From positions 348,667-412,666 of the forward strand of contig NZ_JBOFQF010000042.1 of NCBI RefSeq assembly GCF_051660745.1: 64,000 nt of DNA. The letters are read 5' to 3'. The notes beneath the pieces are model-generated. The model worked only from the letters and a program-made list of their open reading frames with translations, did no database searches and was not told the DNA's origin. Within the stretch, counting starts at the first letter, position 1, and each line of letters opens with the position of its first letter. Shown here piece by piece: positions 44,782-52,801 of the stretch. This DNA comes from Segniliparus sp051660745 (lineage in GTDB: Bacteria; Actinomycetota; Actinomycetes; Mycobacteriales; Mycobacteriaceae). The position numbers were made by a program, and so were the translations under genes.

Positions 44782-46407
44782 TCAGAAGTCCATGCCGCCC
44801 ATGCCGCCGGTCGGGTCGCCAGCGGGGGCGGCGGCCTTCTCCGGCTTGTCGGCGACGACGGCCTCGGTGGTGAGGAAGAGGCCCGCGATCGACGCGGCGT
44901 TCTGCAGCGCGGAGCGGGTCACCTTCACCGGGTCGTTGATGCCAGCGGCGAGCAGGTCCTCGTACACGCCAGTGGCGGCGTTGAGGCCGTGCCCGGCGGG
45001 GAGGTGGCGCACCTTGTCGACCACGACGCCCGGCTCAAGGCCTGCGTTGAAGGCGATCTGCTTGAGCGGAGCCTCGAGCGCGACGCGCACGATGTTCGCG
45101 CCGGTCGCCTCGTCGCCCACAAGGCCGAGGCCCTCAAGGGCCGGGGCGGCCTGCAGCAGGGCGGAGCCGCCACCGGCGACGATGCCCTCCTCGACGGCAG
45201 CCTTCGCGTTGCGGACGGCGTCCTCGATGCGGTGCTTGCGCTCCTTGAGCTCGACCTCGGTCGCAGCGCCAGCCTTGATGATGGCGACGCCACCGGCAAG
45301 CTTGGCGAGACGCTCCTGCAGCTTCTCACGGTCGTAGTCGGAGTCGGTGTTCTCGATCTCCGCCTTGATCTGCGCGACCCGGCCCGCGATAGCGGAGGAG
45401 TCGCCAGCGCCCTCGACGATCGTGGTCTCGTCCTTGGTCACGATGACCTGGCGAGCACGGCCGAGGAGCTCGAGGCCAGCGGTCTCGAGGGAGAGGCCGA
45501 CCTCTTCGGAGACGACCTCGCCGCCGGTGAGGATGGCGATGTCGGCCAGCTGCGCCTTACGACGGTCGCCGAAGCCCGGAGCCTTGATGGCGACGGACTT
45601 GAAGGTGCCGCGGATCTTGTTCACGACCAGGGTCGACAGGGCCTCGCCCTCGACGTCCTCGGCGATGATGACGAGCGGCTTGCCTGCCTGGATGACCTTC
45701 TCCAAGAGGGGAAGGAGGTCCTTGACGGTGGCGACCTTCGCGGAGACGAGCAGGATGTAGGGGTCCTCGAGGACGGCCTCCTGGCGCTCCGGGTCGGTCA
45801 CGAAGTAGCCGGAGATGTAGCCCTTGTCGAAACGAAGGCCCTCGGTGAGCTCCAGCTGCAGGCCGAAGGTGTTGGACTCCTCAACGGTGATGACGCCGTT
45901 GTTGCCGACCTTGTCGTGCGCCTCGGCGATAAGCTCGCCGATGGCCGGGTCGCCGGCGGAGATGCCTGCGGTCGCGGCGATCTGCTCCTTGGTCTCAACC
46001 TTGACGGCAGAGGCCAGCAGCTGCGCGGTGACGGCCTCCACGGCCTTCTCGATGCCGCGCTTGAGGCCGAGCGGGTTCGCTCCGGCGGCCACGTTGCGCA
46101 GGCCTTCCTTCACGAGGGCCTGGGCCAGCACAGTGGCGGTGGTGGTGCCGTCGCCAGCGACGTCGTCCGTCTTCTTGGCGACTTCCTTGACCAGCTCGGC
46201 GCCGATCTTCTCGTAGGGGTCCTCGAGCTCGATCTCCTTGGCGATGGAAACGCCGTCGTTGGTGATCGTGGGGGCGCCCCACTTCTTCTCGAGCACAACG
46301 TTGCGGCCCTTGGGGCCGAGGGTTACCTTGACAGCGTCGGCGAGGGCGTTCAGGCCCCGCTCGAGGCCGCGACGGGCCTCTTCGTCGAACGCAATGATCT
46401 TGGCCAT
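44782..46407 (-). CDS. groEL2: 60-kDa chaperonin GroEL2
   Basis: 541 residues from the ATG at 46407 (MAKIIAFDEEARRGLERG). Signature regions VTLGPKGRNVVLEKKWGAPTITNDGVSIAKEIE, the ATP-site DDVAGDGTTTATVLA, and AAVEEGIVAGGGSALL, with a Gly-Met-rich tail (GGMGGMDF). The absence of adjacent groES and the GGM tail identify the GroEL2 type, the main housekeeping chaperonin in mycobacteria (Rv0440). Upstream are two CIRCE operators, so HrcA repression is expected. Confidence 0.97.
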   Translation of the reverse strand: MAKIIAFDEEARRGLERGLNALADAVKVTLGPKGRNVVLEKKWGAPTITNDGVSIAKEIELEDPYEKIGAELVKEVAKKTDDVAGDGTTTATVLAQALVKEGLRNVAAGANPLGLKRGIEKAVEAVTAQLLASAVKVETKEQIAATAGISAGDPAIGELIAEAHDKVGNNGVITVEESNTFGLQLELTEGLRFDKGYISGYFVTDPERQEAVLEDPYILLVSAKVATVKDLLPLLEKVIQAGKPLVIIAEDVEGEALSTLVVNKIRGTFKSVAIKAPGFGDRRKAQLADIAILTGGEVVSEEVGLSLETAGLELLGRARQVIVTKDETTIVEGAGDSSAIAGRVAQIKAEIENTDSDYDREKLQERLAKLAGGVAIIKAGAATEVELKERKHRIEDAVRNAKAAVEEGIVAGGGSALLQAAPALEGLGLVGDEATGANIVRVALEAPLKQIAFNAGLEPGVVVDKVRHLPAGHGLNAATGVYEDLLAAGINDPVKVTRSALQNAASIAGLFLTTEAVVADKPEKAAAPAGDPTGGMGGMDF

Positions 46408-46513
46408 AGCGTGGTGATCCTCCATAGTCGGGGGTGACACGTTCTTCAGGCGGCCGGCGTAGCGCCCGCGACGGACGGCCAGCCGTGTCCTGTGCTGACC
46501 TCGCCATACCGGC

Positions 46514-46540
46514 CTAGCACTCGCAGTTCACGAGTGCCAA
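46514..46540. promoter_or_regulatory. CIRCE operator 1 (HrcA site)
   Basis: CTAGCACTC-N9-GAGTGCCAA, close to the CIRCE consensus TTAGCACTC-N9-GAGTGCTAA, with the exact 9-bp spacer. It lies 107 bp upstream of the groEL2 ATG, probably over its promoter or leader. Confidence 0.92.
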
Positions 46541-46548
46541 AAGCCACG

Positions 46549-46575
46549 TTAGCACTCGACCAGCACGAGTGCAAG
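46549..46575. promoter_or_regulatory. CIRCE operator 2 (HrcA site)
   Basis: TTAGCACTC-N9-GAGTGCAAG, left arm perfect. It is 8 bp from operator 1, forming a tandem pair as in front of other actinobacterial groEL genes, and is 57 bp upstream of the plus-strand gene at 46633, so it might also affect that gene. Confidence 0.92.
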
Positions 46576-46632
46576 GACGAATCGGGCCGCGGTCGCCGCG
46601 ACGCCGCGCTTCCTACCGTTTAGTATTGGCAT

Positions 46633-47178
46633 ATGGAACAGTTTCGATGGGCGGTCGGCAAGCTCACGCTCCCCATGAATGTCGCGCTCCTGCTCTGGGC
46701 CGCCTCGTCGGGGTGGTCCGCGCTCGTCTTCCTCATGCTTCCCCTGACCTGCCTCCTGCCGTCCACGCTGATGGCTATGGCCCGCTTCCGCAGAAAAGGC
46801 GAGCTGGCCACGGGGATGGCCTGGGCCCAGCTCGCGACCTGGCTCGGGCTCTTCGTCTTCGGCCTGTTCGCCGCCGAAGGCGCGGGCGACGGGTACTGGT
46901 CGTACCGGGCGGCGACGCGCTCCAGGTGGACCGACCTGGCGGGACTCGGCGCCGACGGGGTGGAGCCGAGCGAGTCGGTCGCCCGCCTGGCGCTGGCCGT
47001 CGCGCTGATCGCCTGGCTGGCCCTCTTCGCGCTTTTGGTCCTCGACCTGCGCCGCCATCTCGTGACGACCCGGCTCCCCGAGGAGCGGCACGTCCCGTCC
47101 GGGCCCGCCAGCCGCCGCCGCGACCTGGGCGACCGCGGCCGCGCGAGCAAACGACGGGGCACGTCCGCCCCGCGCTAG
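46633..47178 (+). CDS. Membrane protein of unknown function
   Basis: 181 residues. Four hydrophobic helices: MNVALLLWAASSGWSALVFLML, PLTCLLPSTLMAMA, WAQLATWLGLFVFGLFAAEG and LALAVALIAWLALFALLVLDL, with a basic, Arg-rich tail (RRRDLGDRGRASKRRG). Family not recognised. It is divergent from groEL2 and shares its upstream region with the CIRCE pair. No clear Shine-Dalgarno (ATTGGCAT before the ATG). Confidence 0.65.
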   Translation: MEQFRWAVGKLTLPMNVALLLWAASSGWSALVFLMLPLTCLLPSTLMAMARFRRKGELATGMAWAQLATWLGLFVFGLFAAEGAGDGYWSYRAATRSRWTDLAGLGADGVEPSESVARLALAVALIAWLALFALLVLDLRRHLVTTRLPEERHVPSGPASRRRDLGDRGRASKRRGTSAPR

Positions 47179-47326
47179 CATCCCGAATCGGTCACGCCGC
47201 CGTGACGAACCGGCCCCCACGGGTTGACTCCGCCGCGTCTCGCGCCCAACGATGAGAAGACAGCCGCCGGGGGCGGGAGCGCGGGCGGAAACCTCCCGCA
47301 CGACGTCTCGGCCCGGTCTCGCCGCT

Positions 47327-48151
47327 ATGACGAACACGCTTCGGCGGCTTGACGTGCGGCGCGGCAAACTTGACGATACTCATGTGACTATTGGGAATTT
47401 TGAGGCAGAAGTTGCCGGAGCGACCGGGCGCCCGAAGCGCCGCCGCCAGGCTCGGCGGCTGCTCCGCGCGGCCGTGGCCGTCGCGGCGGTCCTCGCCCCG
47501 CTGCCCCTTGTCCAGTTGTCGCCCGCCCCCTCCGCCCCAGCCGCCCCGGCGCTCGCCGCGACGCCGCCGTGGTTCTCGGGCCAGGTCGGCGGGGCCTCGC
47601 AAGTCGTCGCCGTGACCGGCGACCAGTCCGGTCGCGCGAACGTGGAGGTCTGGGGCAAATTCCCTGGAGCGGATGGCGCTGGGCAATGGTGGAGCATGAC
47701 CGGCCCGCTCTCGGGCTTCGTCGGCTCCGCGGGCATCGCCGACCAGTCCAAAGACGGCTACCCCGCGACGCCTGCGGGGGTTTTCTCCTTGCCATGGGCG
47801 TTCGGCACCGACCCCGCCCCGCAGACCGGGCTGCCGTTCCACCACACCGGGCCGAACGACTGGTGGGTCGGCGACATGAAAAGCCCCCTGTACAACAGCT
47901 TCTCCACCTGCGCCCCCGGCTCCTGCCCGTTCAACGAGAAAGAGAGCGAGCGCCTCGCGATCCCGGAATACGCCCTCGCCGTGGTCATGGGCGTGAACGC
48001 CGAGCGCAAGCCAGGGGCAGGCGGCGCGTTCTTCCTGCACGTGCAGGGCGGCGGCCCGACCGCAGGCTGCGTCTCGATGGACAAGACCGCGCTGCGCAAC
48101 CTCATCACCTGGCTCAAACCCGGGGCCGTCATCGCAGTCCGCCGCGCATGA
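47327..48151 (+). CDS. Exported YkuD / L,D-transpeptidase-like protein, copy 1
   Basis: About 274 residues if read from ATG 47327; a GTG at 47384 is an alternative and neither has a Shine-Dalgarno. A signal/anchor follows a basic stretch (GRPKRRRQARRLLRAAVAVAAVLAPLPLVQL). The mature domain has GVFSLPWAFGTDPAPQTGLPFHHTGPNDWWVGDMKSPLYN and the catalytic-like FFLHVQGGGPTAGCVSMDK, in which the His and the G-C-V-S-M match YkuD/L,D-transpeptidase active sites (H-x...G-C-x-R/S). It may crosslink or trim peptidoglycan. Tandem with copy 2. Confidence 0.8.
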   Translation: MTNTLRRLDVRRGKLDDTHVTIGNFEAEVAGATGRPKRRRQARRLLRAAVAVAAVLAPLPLVQLSPAPSAPAAPALAATPPWFSGQVGGASQVVAVTGDQSGRANVEVWGKFPGADGAGQWWSMTGPLSGFVGSAGIADQSKDGYPATPAGVFSLPWAFGTDPAPQTGLPFHHTGPNDWWVGDMKSPLYNSFSTCAPGSCPFNEKESERLAIPEYALAVVMGVNAERKPGAGGAFFLHVQGGGPTAGCVSMDKTALRNLITWLKPGAVIAVRRA

Positions 48152-48177
48152 GAGCGGCGGGGCGCATAATAAAAGGC

Positions 48178-48900
48178 ATGATCGAAAGCCGGAGCCGCCG
48201 CTCGCTCGTCCCTGCGGTCGCTTCGCTGGTCGCCGTGTGCTGCGGGCCGCTCGCGCCGCACGCCGCCGCGAGCCCGTCGGTCGCGCCGTCCCCCTGGTTC
48301 ACCGGCTGGGTCGGCGGCGCGGCACAAGTGGTCGCGGTCACCGGCGACGACTCCGGCCAAGCGGTCGTGGAGGCGTGGGAGAAGACCGGCGGGGCCTGGA
48401 CAGACACGACCAGCGACATGCCCGGCTGGATCGGCGCCGCCGGATTGACCCAGAAAGTCCAGGACGACGTGCCTGCGACCCCTGTCGGCGTGTTCTCGCT
48501 GTCCGAGGCGTTCGGCACCGACGCCGCCCCGCAGACCGCGATCCCCTACCGGCAGACCGGGCCGAACGACTGGTGGGTCGGCGACGTGAAGAGCCCCCTC
48601 TACAACAGCTTCGCCACCTGCGCCCCCGGCTCCTGCTCGTTCGACGAGAAGGCGAGCGAGCAGCTCGACGACGACTCGTACTCCCTCGCCGTGGTCATCG
48701 GCGTGAACCCCCGGCGGATCCCCGGCGCGGGCAACGCGTACTTCCTGCATGTGGCGGCGGGCGCGCCGACCGAAGGCTGCGTCTCGATGGAGAAAGCAGA
48801 CTTGCGCGGAATCCTCACGTGGCTGCGGCCCGGCGCGGTCATCGCCGTGCGCCAGGGGACTGCCACCCCGCCCGGCCCCGCCTCGGATGTCGAAGCCTGA
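48178..48900 (+). CDS. Exported YkuD / L,D-transpeptidase-like protein, copy 2
   Basis: 240 residues from ATG 48178 (AAAAGG upstream); an in-frame ATG at 48148 overlaps the copy 1 stop (ATGA) and could allow coupling. Signal peptide SRRSLVPAVASLVAVCCGPLAPHAAA. The mature domain parallels copy 1: QVVAVTGDDSGQAVVEAWEK, TGPNDWWVGDVKSPLYNSF and the active-site YFLHVAAGAPTEGCVSMEK with His and Cys conserved. Tandem duplication is clear. A strong terminator follows at 48923. Confidence 0.82.
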   Translation: MIESRSRRSLVPAVASLVAVCCGPLAPHAAASPSVAPSPWFTGWVGGAAQVVAVTGDDSGQAVVEAWEKTGGAWTDTTSDMPGWIGAAGLTQKVQDDVPATPVGVFSLSEAFGTDAAPQTAIPYRQTGPNDWWVGDVKSPLYNSFATCAPGSCSFDEKASEQLDDDSYSLAVVIGVNPRRIPGAGNAYFLHVAAGAPTEGCVSMEKADLRGILTWLRPGAVIAVRQGTATPPGPASDVEA

Positions 48901-48922
48901 GCCGAACAGGCCCGAAGAGACT

Positions 48923-48969
48923 GAAAAAGGCCGAGCCCCCGACGCGATGTCGGGGGCTCGGCCTTTTTC
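48923..48969 (+). terminator. Intrinsic terminator after the YkuD pair
   Basis: 48923-48943 pairs with 48949-48969 (21 bp, 5-base loop), ending in a T-run (CCTTTTTC). It is placed 22 bp after the stop of copy 2. The A-run on the other side means it may serve the convergent 57-residue gene as well. Confidence 0.9.
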
Positions 48970-49031
48970 GAAACTAAGTCTGTCCAGGGGCTAGCTCTAT
49001 GAAAGCTCGCTCTGGTCGGACCGCGAGGCGG

Positions 49032-49205
49032 TTACGAGGCGTGGGGAAGGTCCTGCTGGTCGATCGCCGACAGGATGTCGTCCGTGCTGCCCTGGTGCTC
49101 GTCGCACAGGCCAGTGGCGAGGAACTGCGTCAGCTCGAACTCCTCCAGTTCCTCCGCGCTGCAATCGCTGAGGTCCAGATGTTGGATCTTCAGTTGACGG
49201 CTCAT
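49032..49205 (-). CDS. 57-residue acidic protein of unknown function
   Basis: 57 residues from ATG 49205, whose strong Shine-Dalgarno (GGAAGGAGCAGGGAAG) supports real translation. The sequence is acidic: HLDLSDCSAEELEEFELTQF, then LATGLCDEHQGSTDDIL, with two cysteines (positions 15 and 34 approximately) and no membrane segment. The double-cysteine, acidic, leader-like N-terminus resembles some RiPP precursors, but no modifying enzyme lies nearby, so that is only a possibility. Divergent from moeA. Confidence 0.6.
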   Translation of the reverse strand: MSRQLKIQHLDLSDCSAEELEEFELTQFLATGLCDEHQGSTDDILSAIDQQDLPHAS

Positions 49206-49336
49206 CTTCCCTGCTCCTTCCTTCGGTCCGGTTTGTCCTGACACGAGCAACTGTACTGCCCCCAGACCAGGAAAGAAGTGGTCTTTACCATACCCTCAGA
49301 AAGTCCTCACCAATTCTTGTGTGGAAGGCTCGGAGC

Positions 49337-50584
49337 ATGCGATCCGTCGAAGAACACCAGCGCCGAGTCGCTGAGCTGATCCGCCCGCCGAAGTCCCTCC
49401 CGCTGCGGCTCGACTTGGCGCTCGGGCGCGTGCTCGCCGAGGACGTCGTCGCCCCGATACCCCTTCCGACCTTTGATAATTCCGCGATGGACGGATACGC
49501 GGTCCGCGCAAGGGACTTCGCGGAGGCGAGCGAAGAGCGTCCGGTCTTCCTCCCCGTCGCCGCCGACATCCCGGCGGGCAGCGTCGCGAGCGTCCCGCTC
49601 GCGCCTCAGAGTGTCCACAGAATTATGACAGGGGCATGCCTGCCGCAGGGCGCGGACGCGATCCTCCCCTTCGAATCCACCGACCGGGGGGACGAGTTCG
49701 TGCGCGCCCACGCGCCGACCTCCCCCGGCGCGCATATCCGCAGAACCGGGGAAGACCTCGAACTGGGCGGGGTCGCGCTGCGCGCGGGCGTCCGGTTGCG
49801 CGCCCCGCAGATCGGGCTCCTCGCGGCGCTCGGCTTCGCCCGGGCCCCGGTCTTCACGCCGGTGCAGGTGCTCGTCCTCTCCACCGGCTCCGAGCTCACC
49901 GCGCCGGGGCAGCCGCTCGCGCCGGGGCGGATCTACGAGTCCAACGCGCCCATGCTCGCCGCCGCCGTCGAGGAGATCGGCGGGATCGCGCACCAGCTCC
50001 GCTTCGTCCCCGACGACGTCGCGGAGCTGCGCGCCCGGATCGACCAGGCGCTCGCCGAGCTGGGCGAGATGGACCTCGTCCTCACCTCCGGCGGGGTGTC
50101 GGCGGGCGAGTACGAGGTGGTCAAGCAGGCGTTCTCCGGCGGCGAGGCCGAGTTCGGCAATGTTGAGTTCGGCAAAGTCGAATTCGTCTCGGTCGCCATG
50201 CAGCCCGGCAAACCGCAGGGCTGCGGCTTCTACCGCTCCGGCGACGGCCAATCCGTCCCCATCGTGGCCCTGCCGGGGAACCCGGTCTCCGCCCAAGTCT
50301 CCTTCGAGGTGTTCCTGCGCGAGCCGCTCGCCGCCGCCATGGGCCGCCCCCCGCAGCCCCGGCTGCGGGTCCCGCTCGCCGAGCCGGTGCTGCGCTCCCC
50401 CTCGGGCAAACGGCAGTTCCTGCGCGCGGTGCTCGCCGAGGACCGCGCGAGCGTGTCGCCGTTCGGCCCGCCCGGCTCGCACTTCCTGCGCTCGATGGCC
50501 TTGTCGAACTGCCTCGTGGACATCCCCGCCGACGTCGTCTCGCTCCCCGAGGGCGCGGAAGTCGACGTCTGGGATCTGAGCTAA
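49337..50584 (+). CDS. moeA: Molybdopterin molybdotransferase
   Basis: Inserts molybdenum into adenylated molybdopterin. It has 415 residues from ATG 49337 (MRSVEEHQRRVAEL; GGAAGG upstream); a GTG at 49319 would add six residues. MoeA hallmarks are LPTFDNSAMDGYAVRARDF, TGACLPQGADAILPFE, STGSELTAPGQPLAPGRIYESNAPML, LTSGGVSAGEYEVVKQAF and ALPGNPVSAQVSFEVFL. In M. tuberculosis a moeA gene also lies beside psd and pssA. No other molybdenum-cofactor gene is in the window. Confidence 0.95.
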   Translation: MRSVEEHQRRVAELIRPPKSLPLRLDLALGRVLAEDVVAPIPLPTFDNSAMDGYAVRARDFAEASEERPVFLPVAADIPAGSVASVPLAPQSVHRIMTGACLPQGADAILPFESTDRGDEFVRAHAPTSPGAHIRRTGEDLELGGVALRAGVRLRAPQIGLLAALGFARAPVFTPVQVLVLSTGSELTAPGQPLAPGRIYESNAPMLAAAVEEIGGIAHQLRFVPDDVAELRARIDQALAELGEMDLVLTSGGVSAGEYEVVKQAFSGGEAEFGNVEFGKVEFVSVAMQPGKPQGCGFYRSGDGQSVPIVALPGNPVSAQVSFEVFLREPLAAAMGRPPQPRLRVPLAEPVLRSPSGKRQFLRAVLAEDRASVSPFGPPGSHFLRSMALSNCLVDIPADVVSLPEGAEVDVWDLS

Positions 50585-50619
50585 CTCCGCGCCGCCGACG
50601 CGCCGTATGATTGCTCACC

Positions 50620-51387
50620 ATGGCATTACCCCCTCATCCGGCGGGCGCGTCCGGGCCCAAGGCCGAGGCTGAGCGCTTTCTCGACCTGGTCAAGACCACG
50701 CTGCCGCAGCCGCACCCCGCAGGCTACCCGTTCATCGTCGGCGGGCTGGGCGCCGCAGGCCTCGGCCTCCTCCTCCCCGGACGGCTCGGGCGGGCGCTGC
50801 GCGCAGGCGGGCTCTCCGCCGCAACCGCGTGCGCGGTGTTCTTCCGCAACCCGGCCCGCGTCGCCCCCGACGACCAAGCCGTCGTCGTCTCCCCCGCCGA
50901 CGGGCGCGTCAGCCTCGTGGACACGGCCGCGCCGCCCGCCGAGCTCGGCCTCGGCGACGAGCCGCTGCCCCGCGTGAGCATCTTCCTGTCGGTCTTCGAC
51001 GTGCACGTGCAGCACGCGCCCGTGTCCGGCAAGGTGCTCGCGTCCGAGTACCGGCCCGGCACGTTCACCTCCGCCGAGCGCCCGGAAGCCTCCGAGCGCA
51101 ACGAGCGCCAGAGCATCGTGGTCCAGGAGTCCGCGACCGGCAAGGCCCTGGTCGTCACCCAGATCGCCGGCCTGTTGGCCCGCCGCATCGTCTGCGAGGC
51201 CGCAGCAGGCAGCGACCTGCGCCGGGGCGAGGTGTACGGCCTCATCCGGTTCGGCTCGCGCGTGGACGTGTACCTGCCCGCAGGGACCAAGCAGCTCGTG
51301 AAGGCCGGCCAACGCGCGGTCGCGGGCGAGACCGCCCTGGCCACGCTCGCGGCGCCCGCCCCGGCGCGCCGCAGGAGCTCCCGGTGA
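50620..51387 (+). CDS. psd: Phosphatidylserine decarboxylase
   Basis: Makes phosphatidylethanolamine from phosphatidylserine; self-cleaves to a pyruvoyl enzyme. About 255 residues. VVVSPADGRVSLVD, IFLSVFDVHVQHAPVSGKV and the C-terminal cleavage context LIRFGSRVDVYLP, where the Gly-Ser bond is processed to give the pyruvoyl group (L-G-S-T in E. coli). An N-terminal helix (FIVGGLGAAGLGLLLPGRL) anchors it at the membrane. The TTG at 50611 is a possible earlier start. The stop overlaps the pssA GTG. Confidence 0.93.
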   Translation: MALPPHPAGASGPKAEAERFLDLVKTTLPQPHPAGYPFIVGGLGAAGLGLLLPGRLGRALRAGGLSAATACAVFFRNPARVAPDDQAVVVSPADGRVSLVDTAAPPAELGLGDEPLPRVSIFLSVFDVHVQHAPVSGKVLASEYRPGTFTSAERPEASERNERQSIVVQESATGKALVVTQIAGLLARRIVCEAAAGSDLRRGEVYGLIRFGSRVDVYLPAGTKQLVKAGQRAVAGETALATLAAPAPARRRSSR

Positions 51388-52274
51388 GCGCCTCCGCCTC
51401 CCGCCCGCTGCGCCCCGGCGTGCGCCTGCTGCCCAGCGTGATGACCGTGTCGGCGATCTGCCTCGGCCTGTCCGCCGCGAAATTCGCCATGGACGGGCGG
51501 ATCGAGGTGGCGCTGCCGCTCATCGCCGCCGCCGCCGTGCTCGACGGGCTGGACGGGCGCGTCGCGCGCCTCTTGGACGCCACCAGCAAGATGGGCGCCG
51601 AGCTGGACTCGCTCGCCGACGCCCTGAACTTCGGAGTCTCCCCCGCGCTGGTCATCTACATCGCGCTGCTCAAAGACGCCAAGGCCCCGCACTGGAACTC
51701 CGCCATCGGGTGGATCGCCGTGCTCCTGTTCGTCGTGTGCGCGGTGCTGCGCCTCGCGAGGTTCAACACGCTCACCGACGAGCCGGACCGGCCCTCCTAC
51801 GCCAAGGAGTACTTCGTCGGCGTCCCCACCCCCGCCGGGGCGCTCACCGCCTGCGCCCCCATCGCCGCACTGCTCGAATGGCACCAGGGCTGGTGGCTCA
51901 ACCCGTTCCTGGTGTCCGCGTGGGTCATGTTCGTCGGCTTCTTGATGATCAGCCGCGTCCCCACGCTCGCGCTCAAGACCGTGTCCGTGCCGCCGCGCCT
52001 CGCCGCGCTGCTCCTCGTCTCCAGCGCCGCCGCCGTCGCCGCGCTCATCGCCGCCCCCTACGCGTTCCTCATCGTGCTGATCCTCGCGTACGTCGCGCAC
52101 ATCCCCTTCGCGTGGCGCAGCTGGCACTGGGTCTCATCCCGCCCCGAGACCTGGGAGCTGCGCGCCCCGCAGCGCCGCGCCATGCGCCGCGCCGAATCCC
52201 CCCGCCCCCGAGTCCGCGCGGTGCTCAGGCCCCGCTCAGCGCGACGTTTGGGGCTGCGACGGCCGAAGAGTTAG
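51384..52274 (+). CDS. pssA: CDP-diacylglycerol-serine O-phosphatidyltransferase
   Basis: Integral membrane enzyme making phosphatidylserine, the substrate of Psd. It has 296 residues from GTG 51384, overlapping the psd stop (GTGA). The CDP-alcohol phosphotransferase motif is DGLDGRVARLLDATSKMGAELDSLAD (D-G-x2-A-R-x8-G-x3-D-x3-D). Several membrane helices follow, and the tail is Arg/Pro-rich and basic. Gene order moeA-psd-pssA is the mycobacterial one. Confidence 0.94.
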   Translation: MSASASRPLRPGVRLLPSVMTVSAICLGLSAAKFAMDGRIEVALPLIAAAAVLDGLDGRVARLLDATSKMGAELDSLADALNFGVSPALVIYIALLKDAKAPHWNSAIGWIAVLLFVVCAVLRLARFNTLTDEPDRPSYAKEYFVGVPTPAGALTACAPIAALLEWHQGWWLNPFLVSAWVMFVGFLMISRVPTLALKTVSVPPRLAALLLVSSAAAVAALIAAPYAFLIVLILAYVAHIPFAWRSWHWVSSRPETWELRAPQRRAMRRAESPRPRVRAVLRPRSARRLGLRRPKS

Positions 52275-52336
52275 AGGGCGGCGAAATCCCGTGTCAAATC
52301 TAGAATCCTCCACCCACATACGCCTGGCCAGATGCC

Positions 52337-52801
52337 TCATAGCCCCTCTTCGAGATGTACGTTGAAATCTTCCGCTATAAACTCATAGCAACCATCATTG
52401 ACTTCATCACGTATATAAATTATAAAATGCCTACACCGAGCAGGATTAGCGGCATTCGGATAAAAAAGTTCGTCTCTCGCCACCTTCAGCCTGTTAATCT
52501 CCTCAAGCCAGGGAGAACCAAAAACCTCGAACAAAACTTGCGCTCGGCCAGGAAAATGATACTCGGCACAAACATATTCCGATCTATAGGAATAGGCTTG
52601 CGCACCAGAAAAATCTACGACTTCTCGGAACAGCTCTGTAGCACTACTGCTCGAAATTATCGTGAGAGACACTCCCGAATCGTCACTTTTAAGCACGGCC
52701 TCCCGAAAATAGGCACTACCCCGAGACCGAAACTCGTGTAGCAGACGGAATTCTCTTCGAGGAATTATCTCACCGCCATCGCCAGAATCCATATCCATCA
52801 C
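52337..52801 (-). CDS. Candidate immunity protein for the RHS toxin
   Basis: 154 residues from GTG 52801 (GTGA overlap with the RHS stop); ATGs at 52798 and 52792 are alternatives and GGGGAGG lies just upstream. It has an acidic N-terminus and mixed alpha/beta composition (FREAVLKSDDSGVSLTIISSS, FPGRAQVLFEVFGSPWLEEINRL, FIIYIRDEVNDGCYEFIAEDF). No known family. The gene is notably AT-rich compared with the rest of the window and lies directly downstream of the toxin tip, the standard position of an immunity gene. Assignment is from context. Confidence 0.65.
   Translation of the reverse strand: MMDMDSGDGGEIIPRREFRLLHEFRSRGSAYFREAVLKSDDSGVSLTIISSSSATELFREVVDFSGAQAYSYRSEYVCAEYHFPGRAQVLFEVFGSPWLEEINRLKVARDELFYPNAANPARCRHFIIYIRDEVNDGCYEFIAEDFNVHLEEGL

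Noticed and set aside
49032..49205. RiPP precursor peptide call
   Set aside because: No maturase, protease or transporter gene next to it; kept only as an unknown small protein.
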